Of a stretch of DNA of 5,470 nucleotides, positions 1 to 5,470 are shown one piece after another. The notes under the pieces were generated by a model. That model ran no database searches. It was not told the DNA's origin and saw only the letters and a list, made by a program, of their open reading frames with translations. The position numbers and the translations under genes were made by a program. The DNA lies in contig CALLAG010000378.1 of NCBI GenBank assembly GCA_938002705.1, positions 1-5,470 of the forward strand, written 5' to 3'. The number at the start of each line of letters is the position of its first letter. Within the stretch, counting starts at the first letter, position 1. The DNA comes from an uncultured Saprospiraceae bacterium (GTDB lineage Bacteria > Bacteroidota > Bacteroidia > Chitinophagales > Saprospiraceae).

Positions 1-2
1 TA

Positions 3-116
3 GATTCTATAAGTATTGCTTTAGAGGCAGCTCATGAGATCTGTAATGGATTTAGCTTAGTTACTAAGCTGATTAATAGAGATCTTCCTGTTGAGAAGGG
101 TTTCTTGGAGTTTTGA
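3..116 (+). CDS. C-terminal end of an unrecognised protein (5' truncated by window edge)
   Basis: An open frame enters from the left edge and ends at TGA 114-116, giving 37 residues that begin DSISIALEAAHEIC and end PVEKGFLEF. The composition looks like a real folded protein tail: an amphipathic helix-like stretch, then mixed hydrophobic and charged residues, with no low complexity. There is no in-frame ATG inside the window, so this must be the end of a longer gene. I do not recognise the family and assign no function. The stop codon lies only 16 bases before the tRNA-like element at 133, so the terminator at 193-221 could also end this transcript. The alternative is a chance open frame, since 114 bases is short. 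Confidence 0.45.
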   Translation, partial: DSISIALEAAHEICNGFSLVTKLINRDLPVEKGFLEF

Positions 117-132
117 TTGTAATATAGTCTGA

Positions 133-180
133 GAGGAAGTATGTCTTACACATACGCGGGTTCGAATCCCGTCTTCCACC
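133..180 (+). pseudogene. Truncated tRNA-like element resembling the 3' part of tRNA-His
   Basis: Bases 156-172 form a textbook T arm: stem GCGGG/CCCGT around the loop TTCGAAT. The following CTTCCAC (173-179) pairs at six of seven positions with GAGGAAG (133-139), like an acceptor stem with one A-A mismatch. A C at 180 sits in the discriminator position, a tRNA-His hallmark, and CCACC matches the usual end of that tRNA. Between the acceptor 5' strand and the T arm there is only one short hairpin, TATGT/ACATA with loop CTTAC (140-154). The D arm and a proper anticodon arm are therefore missing, and no GTG anticodon is present. No full CCA is encoded, which is common in the phylum. I read it as a degenerate tRNA, a repeated tRNA-like element, or the leftover 3' end of a tRNA used as an integration site. 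The T arm is clear; the interpretation is not. Confidence 0.5.
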
Positions 181-192
181 CACAATAGTATC

Positions 193-221
193 AAACCTAG
201 TCTGCAAAGACGGTTTTTTTT
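193..221 (+). terminator. Rho-independent terminator after the tRNA-like element
   Basis: AAACC (193-197) and GTCT (200-203) pair with AGAC (208-211) and GGTTT (212-216). This gives a nine-pair stem with a two-base TA bulge and a GCAA tetraloop. The stem runs into eight consecutive T (214-221). It lies 12 bases beyond the tRNA-like element and is oriented to end plus-strand transcripts of that element and of the gene upstream of it. Confidence 0.8.
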
Positions 222-316
222 AGTTTCAGGATTTTTAATTGAATTTATTTCAATGATAAATGATGGAAATAAAACTGAACGAAGTGAAGTTTTGATACGG
301 TTATGAGGACTCCAAT

Positions 317-347
317 CTTGGGATCACCCAAGGTAATCCAGTGATCC
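317..347. repeat. Nested, mutually exclusive inverted repeats
   Basis: CTTGGG (317-322) pairs with CCCAAG (327-332) around ATCA. GGATCAC (321-327) is also a perfect inverted repeat of GTGATCC (341-347), and GGATCACC (321-328) pairs at seven of eight positions with GGTAATCC (332-339). These hairpins share bases and cannot all form at once. No T-run follows, so this is not a standard terminator. Whether it works as RNA or is a degraded repeat is unknown. Confidence 0.5.
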
Positions 348-475
348 ACCCAATTCATAATAATAAGCTTCACACTGTTTGAATGTCTTTGACTTCAACC
401 CAATATGGTTTAAAAACTGTTTTGCTCATTTTTTTGATTCCTAAATAATGCCATGATGTAGTCTATTAAAAGCTG

Positions 476-503
476 ACCATTAACAATTAACCATTAACCA
501 TTA
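476..503. repeat. Tandem heptamer repeat, four copies
   Basis: Four consecutive 7-base units read ACCATTA, ACAATTA, ACCATTA, ACCATTA; only the second differs, by one base. The array ends three bases short of the hscA stop codon, so it lies at the very start of the hscA 3' UTR. Short heptamer arrays like this tend to change copy number by replication slippage. No function is evident. Confidence 0.8.
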
Positions 504-506
504 TTC

Positions 507-2351
507 CTACACAGTCTTCCCAGATAATGCTTTCTTGATATTGTAGTTCATGGCTCTCTCTGCTAGTGGTGCTGAGTAATCATTCAGATTCTTCATTGAT
601 AAATTAATTTTGTCTTTATCATCAGCTTGACTTACTGATCTCAGGTCATTGGCTAATGCAGTGAGTTTTTCCTTTTCTTCATCAGAGAGAATTTCTGCAT
701 TTTGAATTAAGAATTTATCACTTGCGAGTACGATAGAATTTGCTTCATTTTTGGCTTCTAATAGGGCTTTGATTTTCATATCAGATTCTGCATTCTTCAT
801 AGAGTCTATGAGCATTCTACCCATCTCTTCTTCTGATATACCGTATTGAGAAGTGATCGTTACCTCGGTTTCTTTGCCAGATCGTTCTTCTTTAGCCCTT
901 ACTTTGAGTATCCCATCTGCATCCAGCACGAAGTGTACTAATATCTTAGGTATGCCAGCAGCCATAGGAGGAATGTCGCTAAGTATAAATTCTCCCAACT
1001 TTCTGTTGTGCTGCACAAGTTCTCGCTCACCTTGGAATACGGATACCTTGAGGTTCTTCTGTCCATCCACAGAAGTTGTATAAGATCTACCTGCTGATGA
1101 TGGAACTTTAGAGTTACGCTGTATGATAGGATCCATCAAGCCCCCCATCGTCTCTATACCTAGTGATAGTGGAGTTACATCGAGAAGGAGGTAGCCTTCA
1201 GAATTTCCAGCTAATATATCTGCTTGTATCGCGGCACCTATAGCGACAACTTCATCAGGATTGATATCATCATGTACTTTTCTACCAAAAAAGGCACCTA
1301 CCATTTCCTTCACCAATGGTGTTCTTGTACTTCCACCTACCATGATCACGTTATCGATATCGGTTGTTGTAAGGCCAGCATCTTTGAGTGCTTCTGTACA
1401 TTTCGATATAGTTCTTTCTACAATCTCAAGTATGAGTGATTCATATTGCTTTTTAGTAATTGTAAGAGAGCCATCTTCTGATGTATATTGATCTGAAGAT
1501 GATAATGCTTTTTTCGCTTCTTCTGCTCTTAATCTTATTGCCTGACCATATGATTTGTCTTCATTGATAGATTGTGCCATCTCAGAATTCTGAGTCGCCC
1601 AGTAATCTATAATCGCTCTATCAAAATCATCACCACCTAAGAATGTATCTCCGTTAGTAGATAGCACATCGAATACGCCATGCTCTAATTTTAATATAGA
1701 TATATCGAATGTACCACCGCCTAAGTCATAGACAGCTATAGTCTCAGGCTCTGAGTCCTTAGTACCATAACCATAAGCGAGACTTGCCGCTGTGGGCTCA
1801 TTGATGATACGGAGTACATCGAGACCTGCTATCTTACCTGCATCACGTGTAGCTTGCCTCTGAGCATCGTTAAAGTAGGCAGGAACGGTAATCACCGCTT
1901 TAGTGACCTTTTTTTCTAAGTGACCTTCTATTCGTTTCTTGAGATACTTTAATATCTCTGCTGATAGATTGATAGGAGTATGGAATGTATCTCCGACTTT
2001 TATTTTTACAAGCTTGTCTTCTTCATCGATGATCTCATAAGAAAGCAGATTCTCATAGTTAGAGACATCAGTATGACTCTTGCCCATAAGTCTTTTGACA
2101 CTATAGATCGTCCGTTCTGGGTGACTGACTAACCTTTGCTTGGCTGTCTCTCCTACGACGATATCATTATCTTCTGAGAAGTGGATTATAGATGGCACCA
2201 GAGCCGTCTTACCAGAATTGTCTTTGACGATTGAGGGCTTTCCTTTATGGACATAGGCCACGAGGCTATTCGTTGTACCTAAGTCTATACCTACGATGAT
2301 TTCCTTCTCATCGACTTCACCCGTTTTCATGTTAATTGATATCTTCGCCAT
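507..2351 (-). CDS. hscA: Fe-S cluster assembly chaperone HscA (Hsp70 family)
   Basis: This 614-residue protein is a complete Hsp70. In HscA, ATP-driven binding and release of the scaffold protein IscU, stimulated by HscB, promotes cluster transfer in the cytoplasm. The nucleotide-binding domain (about 16-385) shows IDLGTTNS (22-29), VITVPAYFNDAQRQATRDAG (153-172), NEPTAAS (184-190), the phosphate-binding DLGGGTFD (209-216) and VGGSTRTP (338-345). The interdomain linker is LLLDVTPLSLGIE (388-400). The substrate-binding beta domain spans about 401-505, and a helical lid follows. I call HscA rather than DnaK from the length (E. coli HscA is 616), the family-like N-terminus MAKISIN with its extension before the ATPase domain, and a tail ending in GKTV with no acidic EEVD/EEVK-type end or Gly/Gln-rich segment. 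A housekeeping DnaK paralogue is the main alternative. No iscS, iscU, hscB or fdx lies in the window. It is divergent from the transporter gene. Confidence 0.88.
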   Translation of the reverse strand: MAKISINMKTGEVDEKEIIVGIDLGTTNSLVAYVHKGKPSIVKDNSGKTALVPSIIHFSEDNDIVVGETAKQRLVSHPERTIYSVKRLMGKSHTDVSNYENLLSYEIIDEEDKLVKIKVGDTFHTPINLSAEILKYLKKRIEGHLEKKVTKAVITVPAYFNDAQRQATRDAGKIAGLDVLRIINEPTAASLAYGYGTKDSEPETIAVYDLGGGTFDISILKLEHGVFDVLSTNGDTFLGGDDFDRAIIDYWATQNSEMAQSINEDKSYGQAIRLRAEEAKKALSSSDQYTSEDGSLTITKKQYESLILEIVERTISKCTEALKDAGLTTTDIDNVIMVGGSTRTPLVKEMVGAFFGRKVHDDINPDEVVAIGAAIQADILAGNSEGYLLLDVTPLSLGIETMGGLMDPIIQRNSKVPSSAGRSYTTSVDGQKNLKVSVFQGERELVQHNRKLGEFILSDIPPMAAGIPKILVHFVLDADGILKVRAKEERSGKETEVTITSQYGISEEEMGRMLIDSMKNAESDMKIKALLEAKNEANSIVLASDKFLIQNAEILSDEEKEKLTALANDLRSVSQADDKDKINLSMKNLNDYSAPLAERAMNYNIKKALSGKTV

Positions 2352-2394
2352 AGTCCACTTCTTATTAGATACTTAATACGATATTACTTATTGA
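2352..2394. promoter_or_regulatory. Divergent intergenic region for hscA and the transporter operon
   Basis: Only 43 bases separate the two divergent start codons, so both promoters must overlap here or extend into the opposite coding region. I find no clear TAnnTTTG element on either strand. The stretch contains a 13-base inverted repeat, TAATA-CGA-TATTA (2374-2386), which could be a shared operator but is short and AT-rich. On the hscA side a purine-rich AAGAAG lies about 8 bases before its ATG, a weak ribosome-binding candidate. The transporter side has none. Confidence 0.4.
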
Positions 2395-3171
2395 ATGTTC
2401 AAAAATAGAGCACATACTTTGTTTCTCCTACTCGGAGGCTTTTTTATTACTAATGCACTAGTGGCAGAGTTTATTGGTATTAAGATATTCTCACTTGAGG
2501 CGACGCTGGGGTTTAGCCCATTAGACTTATCATTTTTTGGTGTCGATGGTTTGGGTTTCAATATGACAGCTGGGGTATTATTATGGCCTGTTGTATTCAT
2601 TATGACTGATGTGATTAATGAGTATTACGGTAGGAGAGGCGTGACATTCTTGAGTTATCTGACAGTTGGTTTGATTATCTATGCATTCGTTATGATATAT
2701 ACTGCTATACAATTAGAACCTAATGGCTGGTGGAATAATGAAAGTGGTGTAAGCAGTGACCCCACTAAGCATATAGAATCTATGGATGTGGCTTACGCCA
2801 AAATATTAGGTCAAGGACTATGGATAATCATAGGGTCACTTGTGGCATTCTTGGTAGGACAGATACTTGATGTGCTTGTGTATCAGAGGATAAGGAAATG
2901 GACGGGAGAGTCTAAGATATGGCTCAGAGCAACTGGAAGTACCTTTGTATCGCAATTCGTAGATAGTTATGTGGTATTAATCATAGCCTTTTATATCGGA
3001 TCTGACTGGGATCTGAGTAGGGTACTGGCGATAGGCTCTGTCAATTATATTTATAAGCTGGTCATGGCGATATTACTGACGCCTTTGATATATTTGACTC
3101 ATTATTTAATAGAAAGATATTTAGGACACACACTTGCGGAAGAATTAAAGACTGCTGCAAGCTCAATATAA
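2395..3171 (+). CDS. yhhQ: Queuosine precursor transporter (YhhQ/VUT family)
   Basis: This 258-residue inner-membrane protein belongs to the vitamin-uptake-like family (former DUF165). E. coli YhhQ imports preQ0 and preQ1, the 7-deazaguanines used to make queuosine in tRNA wobble positions. About six hydrophobic segments are visible: 8-26, 57-71, 84-106, 140-163, 184-202 and 208-237. Family signatures include TDVINEYYGR (71-80) after the second segment, GQILDV (155-160), and STFVSQFVDS (182-191) in a later helix. A hydrophilic loop (about 107-135) contains NGWWNNESG. The start is fixed because TGA at 2392-2394 lies in frame immediately before the ATG. No Shine-Dalgarno sequence is visible, as is usual in Bacteroidota. 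The gene is followed after three bases by ctlX, so the two are probably co-transcribed. The family is clear; the exact substrate (preQ0, preQ1 or queuine) cannot be read from the sequence. Confidence 0.88.
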   Translation: MFKNRAHTLFLLLGGFFITNALVAEFIGIKIFSLEATLGFSPLDLSFFGVDGLGFNMTAGVLLWPVVFIMTDVINEYYGRRGVTFLSYLTVGLIIYAFVMIYTAIQLEPNGWWNNESGVSSDPTKHIESMDVAYAKILGQGLWIIIGSLVAFLVGQILDVLVYQRIRKWTGESKIWLRATGSTFVSQFVDSYVVLIIAFYIGSDWDLSRVLAIGSVNYIYKLVMAILLTPLIYLTHYLIERYLGHTLAEELKTAASSI

Positions 3172-3174
3172 GCG

Positions 3175-4104
3175 ATGAACAAGACGATTACAGATACTAT
3201 TCTCATGGTGAGGCCTGCTAATTTTGGCTACAATGCTGAGACGGCAGAGAATAACTCATTTCAGTCCAATGATGGGGCAGATCAGTTAGATAAGATCAGA
3301 GCAGCTGCTCTTGGGGAGTTTGATAATATGGTCACAGAACTGAGGAGATATGACATAGAAGTCATCGTCATAGAAGATACGGATAGCCCTATCAAGAATG
3401 ACGCAGTATTCCCCAATAATTGGTTATCTACACATAGTAATGGACATATCATCACTTACCCGATGTATGCAGAATCACGCCGGATAGAAAGAAGAGAAGA
3501 TATCGTAGACCAGCTCACACAATCATATGGCTATAATAAGCGCTATGGTTTCGAGTATCTGGAAGCAGATGAGCAATTCTTAGAGGGTACTGGAAGTATG
3601 ATTATAGATCGTGATTATGGATTTATATATGCTTGTCTTAGTCCTCGTACTGATATCAGAACCTTGGAGAAGTTTGCAGTGCTGGAGCGCTATAGAAAAC
3701 TGATCTTCCATGCCTATGATAGAAATGGTGAGCTAATATATCATACTAATGTCATGATGGCATTAGGTGTAGATATAGCTATTGTTTGTCTTGATACTGT
3801 AACTGATGTGGGAGAAAGACAAGAATTAGTAAAAGCTCTCGAAGAATCAAATAAAACAATAATTGAGATCAGTCTGGATCAGATGGAACAGTTTGCTGGT
3901 AACATGCTACAAGTCAAATCTAAGTTAGGAGAGAAATACCTCGTTATGTCCCAAGCAGCATTCGATTCTCTAAAAATCAAGCAAATCGATACTATACAAA
4001 ATCATTCTAAGATCATAAGTATCCCCATACCTACGATAGAAAAATACGGCGGTGGGAGTGTAAGATGTATGATGGCAGAGATATATAAGCCCGATAATCA
4101 ATAA
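3175..4104 (+). CDS. ctlX: Citrulline hydrolase CtlX-type (amidinotransferase/arginine deiminase superfamily)
   Basis: This 309-residue cytoplasmic enzyme has the guanidino-group-modifying fold of arginine deiminases and amidinotransferases. Family members called CtlX were linked to citrulline ureidase activity, which would release ornithine, CO2 and ammonia from citrulline. The N-terminus has the family signature MVRPANFGYN (11-20), then NNSFQ (26-30). DAVFPNNW (76-83) holds the expected substrate-contacting Asp76 and Asn residues. LEGTGSMI (136-143) supplies Glu137, YHTNVMM (189-195) supplies the likely catalytic His190, and GGGSVRCMMAEI (292-303) supplies the nucleophile Cys298. The triad looks intact. 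Start: an in-frame TAA lies two codons upstream, and the N-terminus fits the family from this ATG. It follows yhhQ after three bases with no ribosome-binding site of its own, suggesting translational coupling. An arginine- or dimethylarginine-acting relative is the alternative for substrate. Confidence 0.85.
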   Translation: MNKTITDTILMVRPANFGYNAETAENNSFQSNDGADQLDKIRAAALGEFDNMVTELRRYDIEVIVIEDTDSPIKNDAVFPNNWLSTHSNGHIITYPMYAESRRIERREDIVDQLTQSYGYNKRYGFEYLEADEQFLEGTGSMIIDRDYGFIYACLSPRTDIRTLEKFAVLERYRKLIFHAYDRNGELIYHTNVMMALGVDIAIVCLDTVTDVGERQELVKALEESNKTIIEISLDQMEQFAGNMLQVKSKLGEKYLVMSQAAFDSLKIKQIDTIQNHSKIISIPIPTIEKYGGGSVRCMMAEIYKPDNQ

Positions 4105-4164
4105 GATCGAAATCCATATAATTGACTAATATTCCATCTTTTCTCTCTCGAAAAGCTAATAATT

Positions 4165-4180
4165 AGTGGTAATTAACACT
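4165..4180. repeat. Imperfect 16-base palindrome, possible operator
   Basis: AGTGGTAATTAACACT is symmetric about its centre except for one position per half (G against A). The outer arms AGTG/CACT and core TAATTA match, and one more flanking T-A pair extends it. It lies about 40 bases upstream of the -33 element of the receptor promoter, a plausible activator or repressor site. This is inferred from symmetry only. Confidence 0.35.
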
Positions 4181-4204
4181 ATTACAACATATTGTTATAA
4201 ATAA

Positions 4205-4222
4205 AATCATATATATATGATT
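4205..4222. repeat. Perfect 18-base palindrome overlapping the -33 element
   Basis: AATCATATATATATGATT is a perfect inverted repeat with no spacer. Its last two bases are the first two of the TTG -33 element of the receptor promoter, where a bound protein would block or recruit RNA polymerase. Much of it is an alternating AT tract, which is self-complementary by nature; the informative part is the AATC/GATT arms. Confidence 0.45.
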
Positions 4223-4248
4223 GTTCTATATGTCGTTATTTACATTTG
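4221..4248 (+). promoter_or_regulatory. Bacteroidota-type promoter for the TonB-dependent receptor
   Basis: TTG (4221-4223) is followed after 17 bases by TACATTTG (4241-4248), an exact match to the TAnnTTTG -7 element used by the primary sigma factor in this phylum. Transcription would begin around 4254-4256, leaving a leader of roughly 33 bases before the ATG at 4288. Confidence 0.72.
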
Positions 4249-4259
4249 TAGTATCAATC

Positions 4260-4283
4260 AATTTTAACTAATCAATTAAAATT
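4260..4283 (+). repeat. Inverted repeat in the receptor 5' UTR
   Basis: AATTTTAA (4260-4267) is a perfect inverted repeat of TTAAAATT (4276-4283), with loop CTAATCAA. It occupies most of the predicted leader and ends four bases before the start codon, covering the place where a ribosome-binding site would be. The stem contains only A-T pairs, so it would be weak. No Shine-Dalgarno motif is visible in the leader. Confidence 0.5.
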
Positions 4284-4287
4284 TATA

Positions 4288-5470
4288 ATGAAAAAACTAT
4301 TTACACTATTTTCTTTTTTCATACTTTCAGGAGCTATGTTCGGTCAAGGTGTGACAACTTCTTCTATTAATGGGAGAGTCTTAGATCGAGATGGAGAGCC
4401 ATTAATAGCAGCGAATGTGACCGCTGTACATACACCATCAGGATCATTTTATGGAAACACAACTGACTTTGATGGTTTTTTTAGAATTTCTAACATGAGA
4501 GTTGGTGGGCCATATACCATCACAGTATCATACACTGGATACCAAGACGACGTTAAAGAAAATATCTATCTCAGATTAGGGCAGGCCTATAAATTAGAAT
4601 CTGTTATGAGTTCATCTGATGTTTTACTTAACGAGATCGCTATTGTAGGTAATGCAAATGATATTTTTGATGGAAATAGAACTGGAGCTCAAACAACAAT
4701 CTCTGAGGAGCTAATTAATCAAGTACCTACTGTATCAAGATCATTAGGTGACTTTACAAGATTAACGCCTCAATCTACTGCTACTGAAGGTAATGACGGA
4801 TTCGCAATCTCATTTGCAGGCCAAAATAATAGATACAATGCAATATATATTGATGGAGCTGTTAGTAACGATGTATTCGGTTTAGCTGGTTCGGGAACGA
4901 ATGGTGGACAAACTGGTGTTTCGCCGATATCAGTAGATGCAATAGAAGAATTTCAGATTAATTTAGCACCATTTGACGTAAGGATTGTAGGTTTCGCTGG
5001 TGCTGCAGTTAGTGCTATTACACGATCAGGATCTAATAATATGGAAGGTTCTGTATATACATTCCTAAGAAATGAAAAATTAGCTGGTAAAACTCCAACA
5101 GATAATGAAGACGTGGTCAGAGAAAGATTGGCTGACTTTACAGCACGAACTACAGGTTTTAGATTAGGTGGATCATTAATTGAGAATAAGTTATTTTATT
5201 TTGTCAATGCAGAGATCCAGAGAGATGAAACTCCTTTACCGTTTGTTTTCGCTGATTATATAGGTGATTCAGACCAGACGGCTTTAGGCTCATTAGAAAG
5301 CAAGCTAAGAGATGAATTTGGTTATGATCCCGGTACTTATACAGAGAATTTAAGATTCTTGAATAGTGAGAAATATACTGCAAGATTAGATTGGAACATA
5401 AATAATGATCATAAACTTGCTTTCAAATTATCTCATGTACATGCTGACAATTTGGAAGGTGTACAGTCAA
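4288..5470 (+). CDS. TonB-dependent receptor, Oar-like, N-terminal part (3' truncated by window edge)
   Basis: An uninterrupted frame from ATG 4288 runs to the window end, giving 394 residues of an outer-membrane TonB-dependent receptor. Residues 1-20 (MKKLFTLFSFFILSGAMFGQ) are a signal peptide of the phylum's usual type, with likely cleavage after the Gln. Residues about 25-108 form a carboxypeptidase-regulatory-like beta-sandwich, with INGRVLDRDGEPLIAANV, the TTDFDGFFRI turn and VSYTGYQ. LNEIAIVGN (114-122) stands where such receptors carry the TonB-contact segment. The plug follows at about 130-250 (ISFAGQNNRYNAIYIDGA, VDAIEEFQINLAPFD, GAAVSAITRSGSN), and beta-barrel strands begin near 252. 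RVGGPYTI (71-78) and NIYLRLGQ (92-99) are typical of Oar-like receptors, which usually reach about 1000 residues or more, so roughly the first third or more is present. The ligand is unknown and no SusD partner is visible. It is transcribed from the promoter at 4221-4248. Confidence 0.9.
   Translation, partial: MKKLFTLFSFFILSGAMFGQGVTTSSINGRVLDRDGEPLIAANVTAVHTPSGSFYGNTTDFDGFFRISNMRVGGPYTITVSYTGYQDDVKENIYLRLGQAYKLESVMSSSDVLLNEIAIVGNANDIFDGNRTGAQTTISEELINQVPTVSRSLGDFTRLTPQSTATEGNDGFAISFAGQNNRYNAIYIDGAVSNDVFGLAGSGTNGGQTGVSPISVDAIEEFQINLAPFDVRIVGFAGAAVSAITRSGSNNMEGSVYTFLRNEKLAGKTPTDNEDVVRERLADFTARTTGFRLGGSLIENKLFYFVNAEIQRDETPLPFVFADYIGDSDQTALGSLESKLRDEFGYDPGTYTENLRFLNSEKYTARLDWNINNDHKLAFKLSHVHADNLEGVQS

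Larger units (their letters stand above)
222..506. other. Intergenic stretch without a convincing gene
   Basis: This interval separates the terminator from the 3' end of hscA, so the flanking transcripts converge here. Neither strand holds an open frame I can support. The longest candidate starting with ATG is a 19-codon minus-strand frame at 370-429. The recognisable structures are the overlapping inverted repeats at 317-347, the heptamer repeat at 476-503, and a weak AT-rich inverted repeat (AAAACT 271-276 with AGTTTT 288-293). I see no clear terminator for hscA: no GC-rich stem followed by a T-run exists on the minus strand. Confidence 0.6.

Noticed and set aside
105..180. A complete canonical tRNA with its acceptor 5' strand near 105.
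   Set aside because: Only five of seven acceptor positions could pair, no anticodon arm with a 7-base loop and U33 could be formed, and it would overlap the end of the upstream coding frame.
150..180. The 3' end of tmRNA.
   Set aside because: The T arm is similar, but the spacing from T stem to the CCACC end fits a normal seven-pair tRNA acceptor with discriminator C. Nothing upstream resembles the tag frame or pseudoknots; the coding frame ends at 116.
271..293. AAAACT / AGTTTT inverted repeat as an hscA terminator on the minus strand.
   Set aside because: It is over 200 bases beyond the stop codon, the stem is weak, and only a short ATTT follows it on the minus strand.
370..429. A 19-codon minus-strand frame starting with ATG and encoding MSKTVFKPYWVEVKDIQTV.
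   Set aside because: It is very short and has no ribosome-binding site. A second open frame overlaps it shifted by one base, so there is no reason to prefer either as a gene; the region is better explained as a decayed or repeated spacer.
853..1491. Plus-strand open frames opposite hscA.
   Set aside because: They are antisense shadows of a strongly conserved Hsp70 coding region and show no family features of their own.
2388..2600. A minus-strand frame of about 70 codons opposite the start of the transporter gene.
   Set aside because: It lies antisense to the conserved transporter, is low in recognisable features, and overlaps the divergent promoter region.
4138..4155. CTTTTC-TCTCTC-GAAAAG inverted repeat downstream of ctlX as a terminator.
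   Set aside because: The six-pair stem is AT-rich and is followed by CTAATAATTAG rather than a T-run, so it does not meet the criteria for a rho-independent terminator.

Overview
The window looks like a chromosomal segment from a member of the Bacteroidota, most likely a Saprospiria- or Cytophagia-type bacterium. This rests on an HscA of the Bacteroidota type, an Oar-like TonB-dependent receptor with an N-terminal carboxypeptidase-regulatory-like domain, a good match to the phylum's promoter consensus (TTG, 17 bases, TAnnTTTG), the near absence of Shine-Dalgarno sequences, and AT-rich DNA. The placement is inferred from family resemblance read by eye, not from a search.

Layout. At the left edge is the last 37 codons of an unrecognised protein on the plus strand (to 116). 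Next comes a compact tRNA-like element (133-180) that has the T arm, acceptor 3' strand and discriminator C of a tRNA-His but lacks normal D and anticodon arms. A convincing rho-independent terminator follows at 193-221. The stretch 222-506 has no convincing gene; it holds overlapping inverted repeats (317-347) and a tandem heptamer repeat (476-503). hscA lies on the minus strand (507-2351). It is divergent, across only 43 bases, from a two-gene plus-strand operon: a queuosine-precursor transporter (2395-3171) and a CtlX-type citrulline hydrolase (3175-4104). These two are separated by three bases and share a reading frame. An AT-rich 183-base intergenic region (4105-4287) carries two palindromes, a promoter and a 5' UTR inverted repeat. 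It leads into a TonB-dependent receptor that runs off the right edge (4288 onward).

How the genes work together. There is no single obvious pathway. HscA is an Fe-S cluster assembly chaperone, found here without iscU, hscB or fdx beside it. The transporter and CtlX are probably co-transcribed and suggest salvage of a 7-deazaguanine and use of citrulline. The receptor is an outer-membrane protein with its own promoter. The protein-coding part is conventional; the most unusual item is the truncated tRNA-like element with its own terminator.
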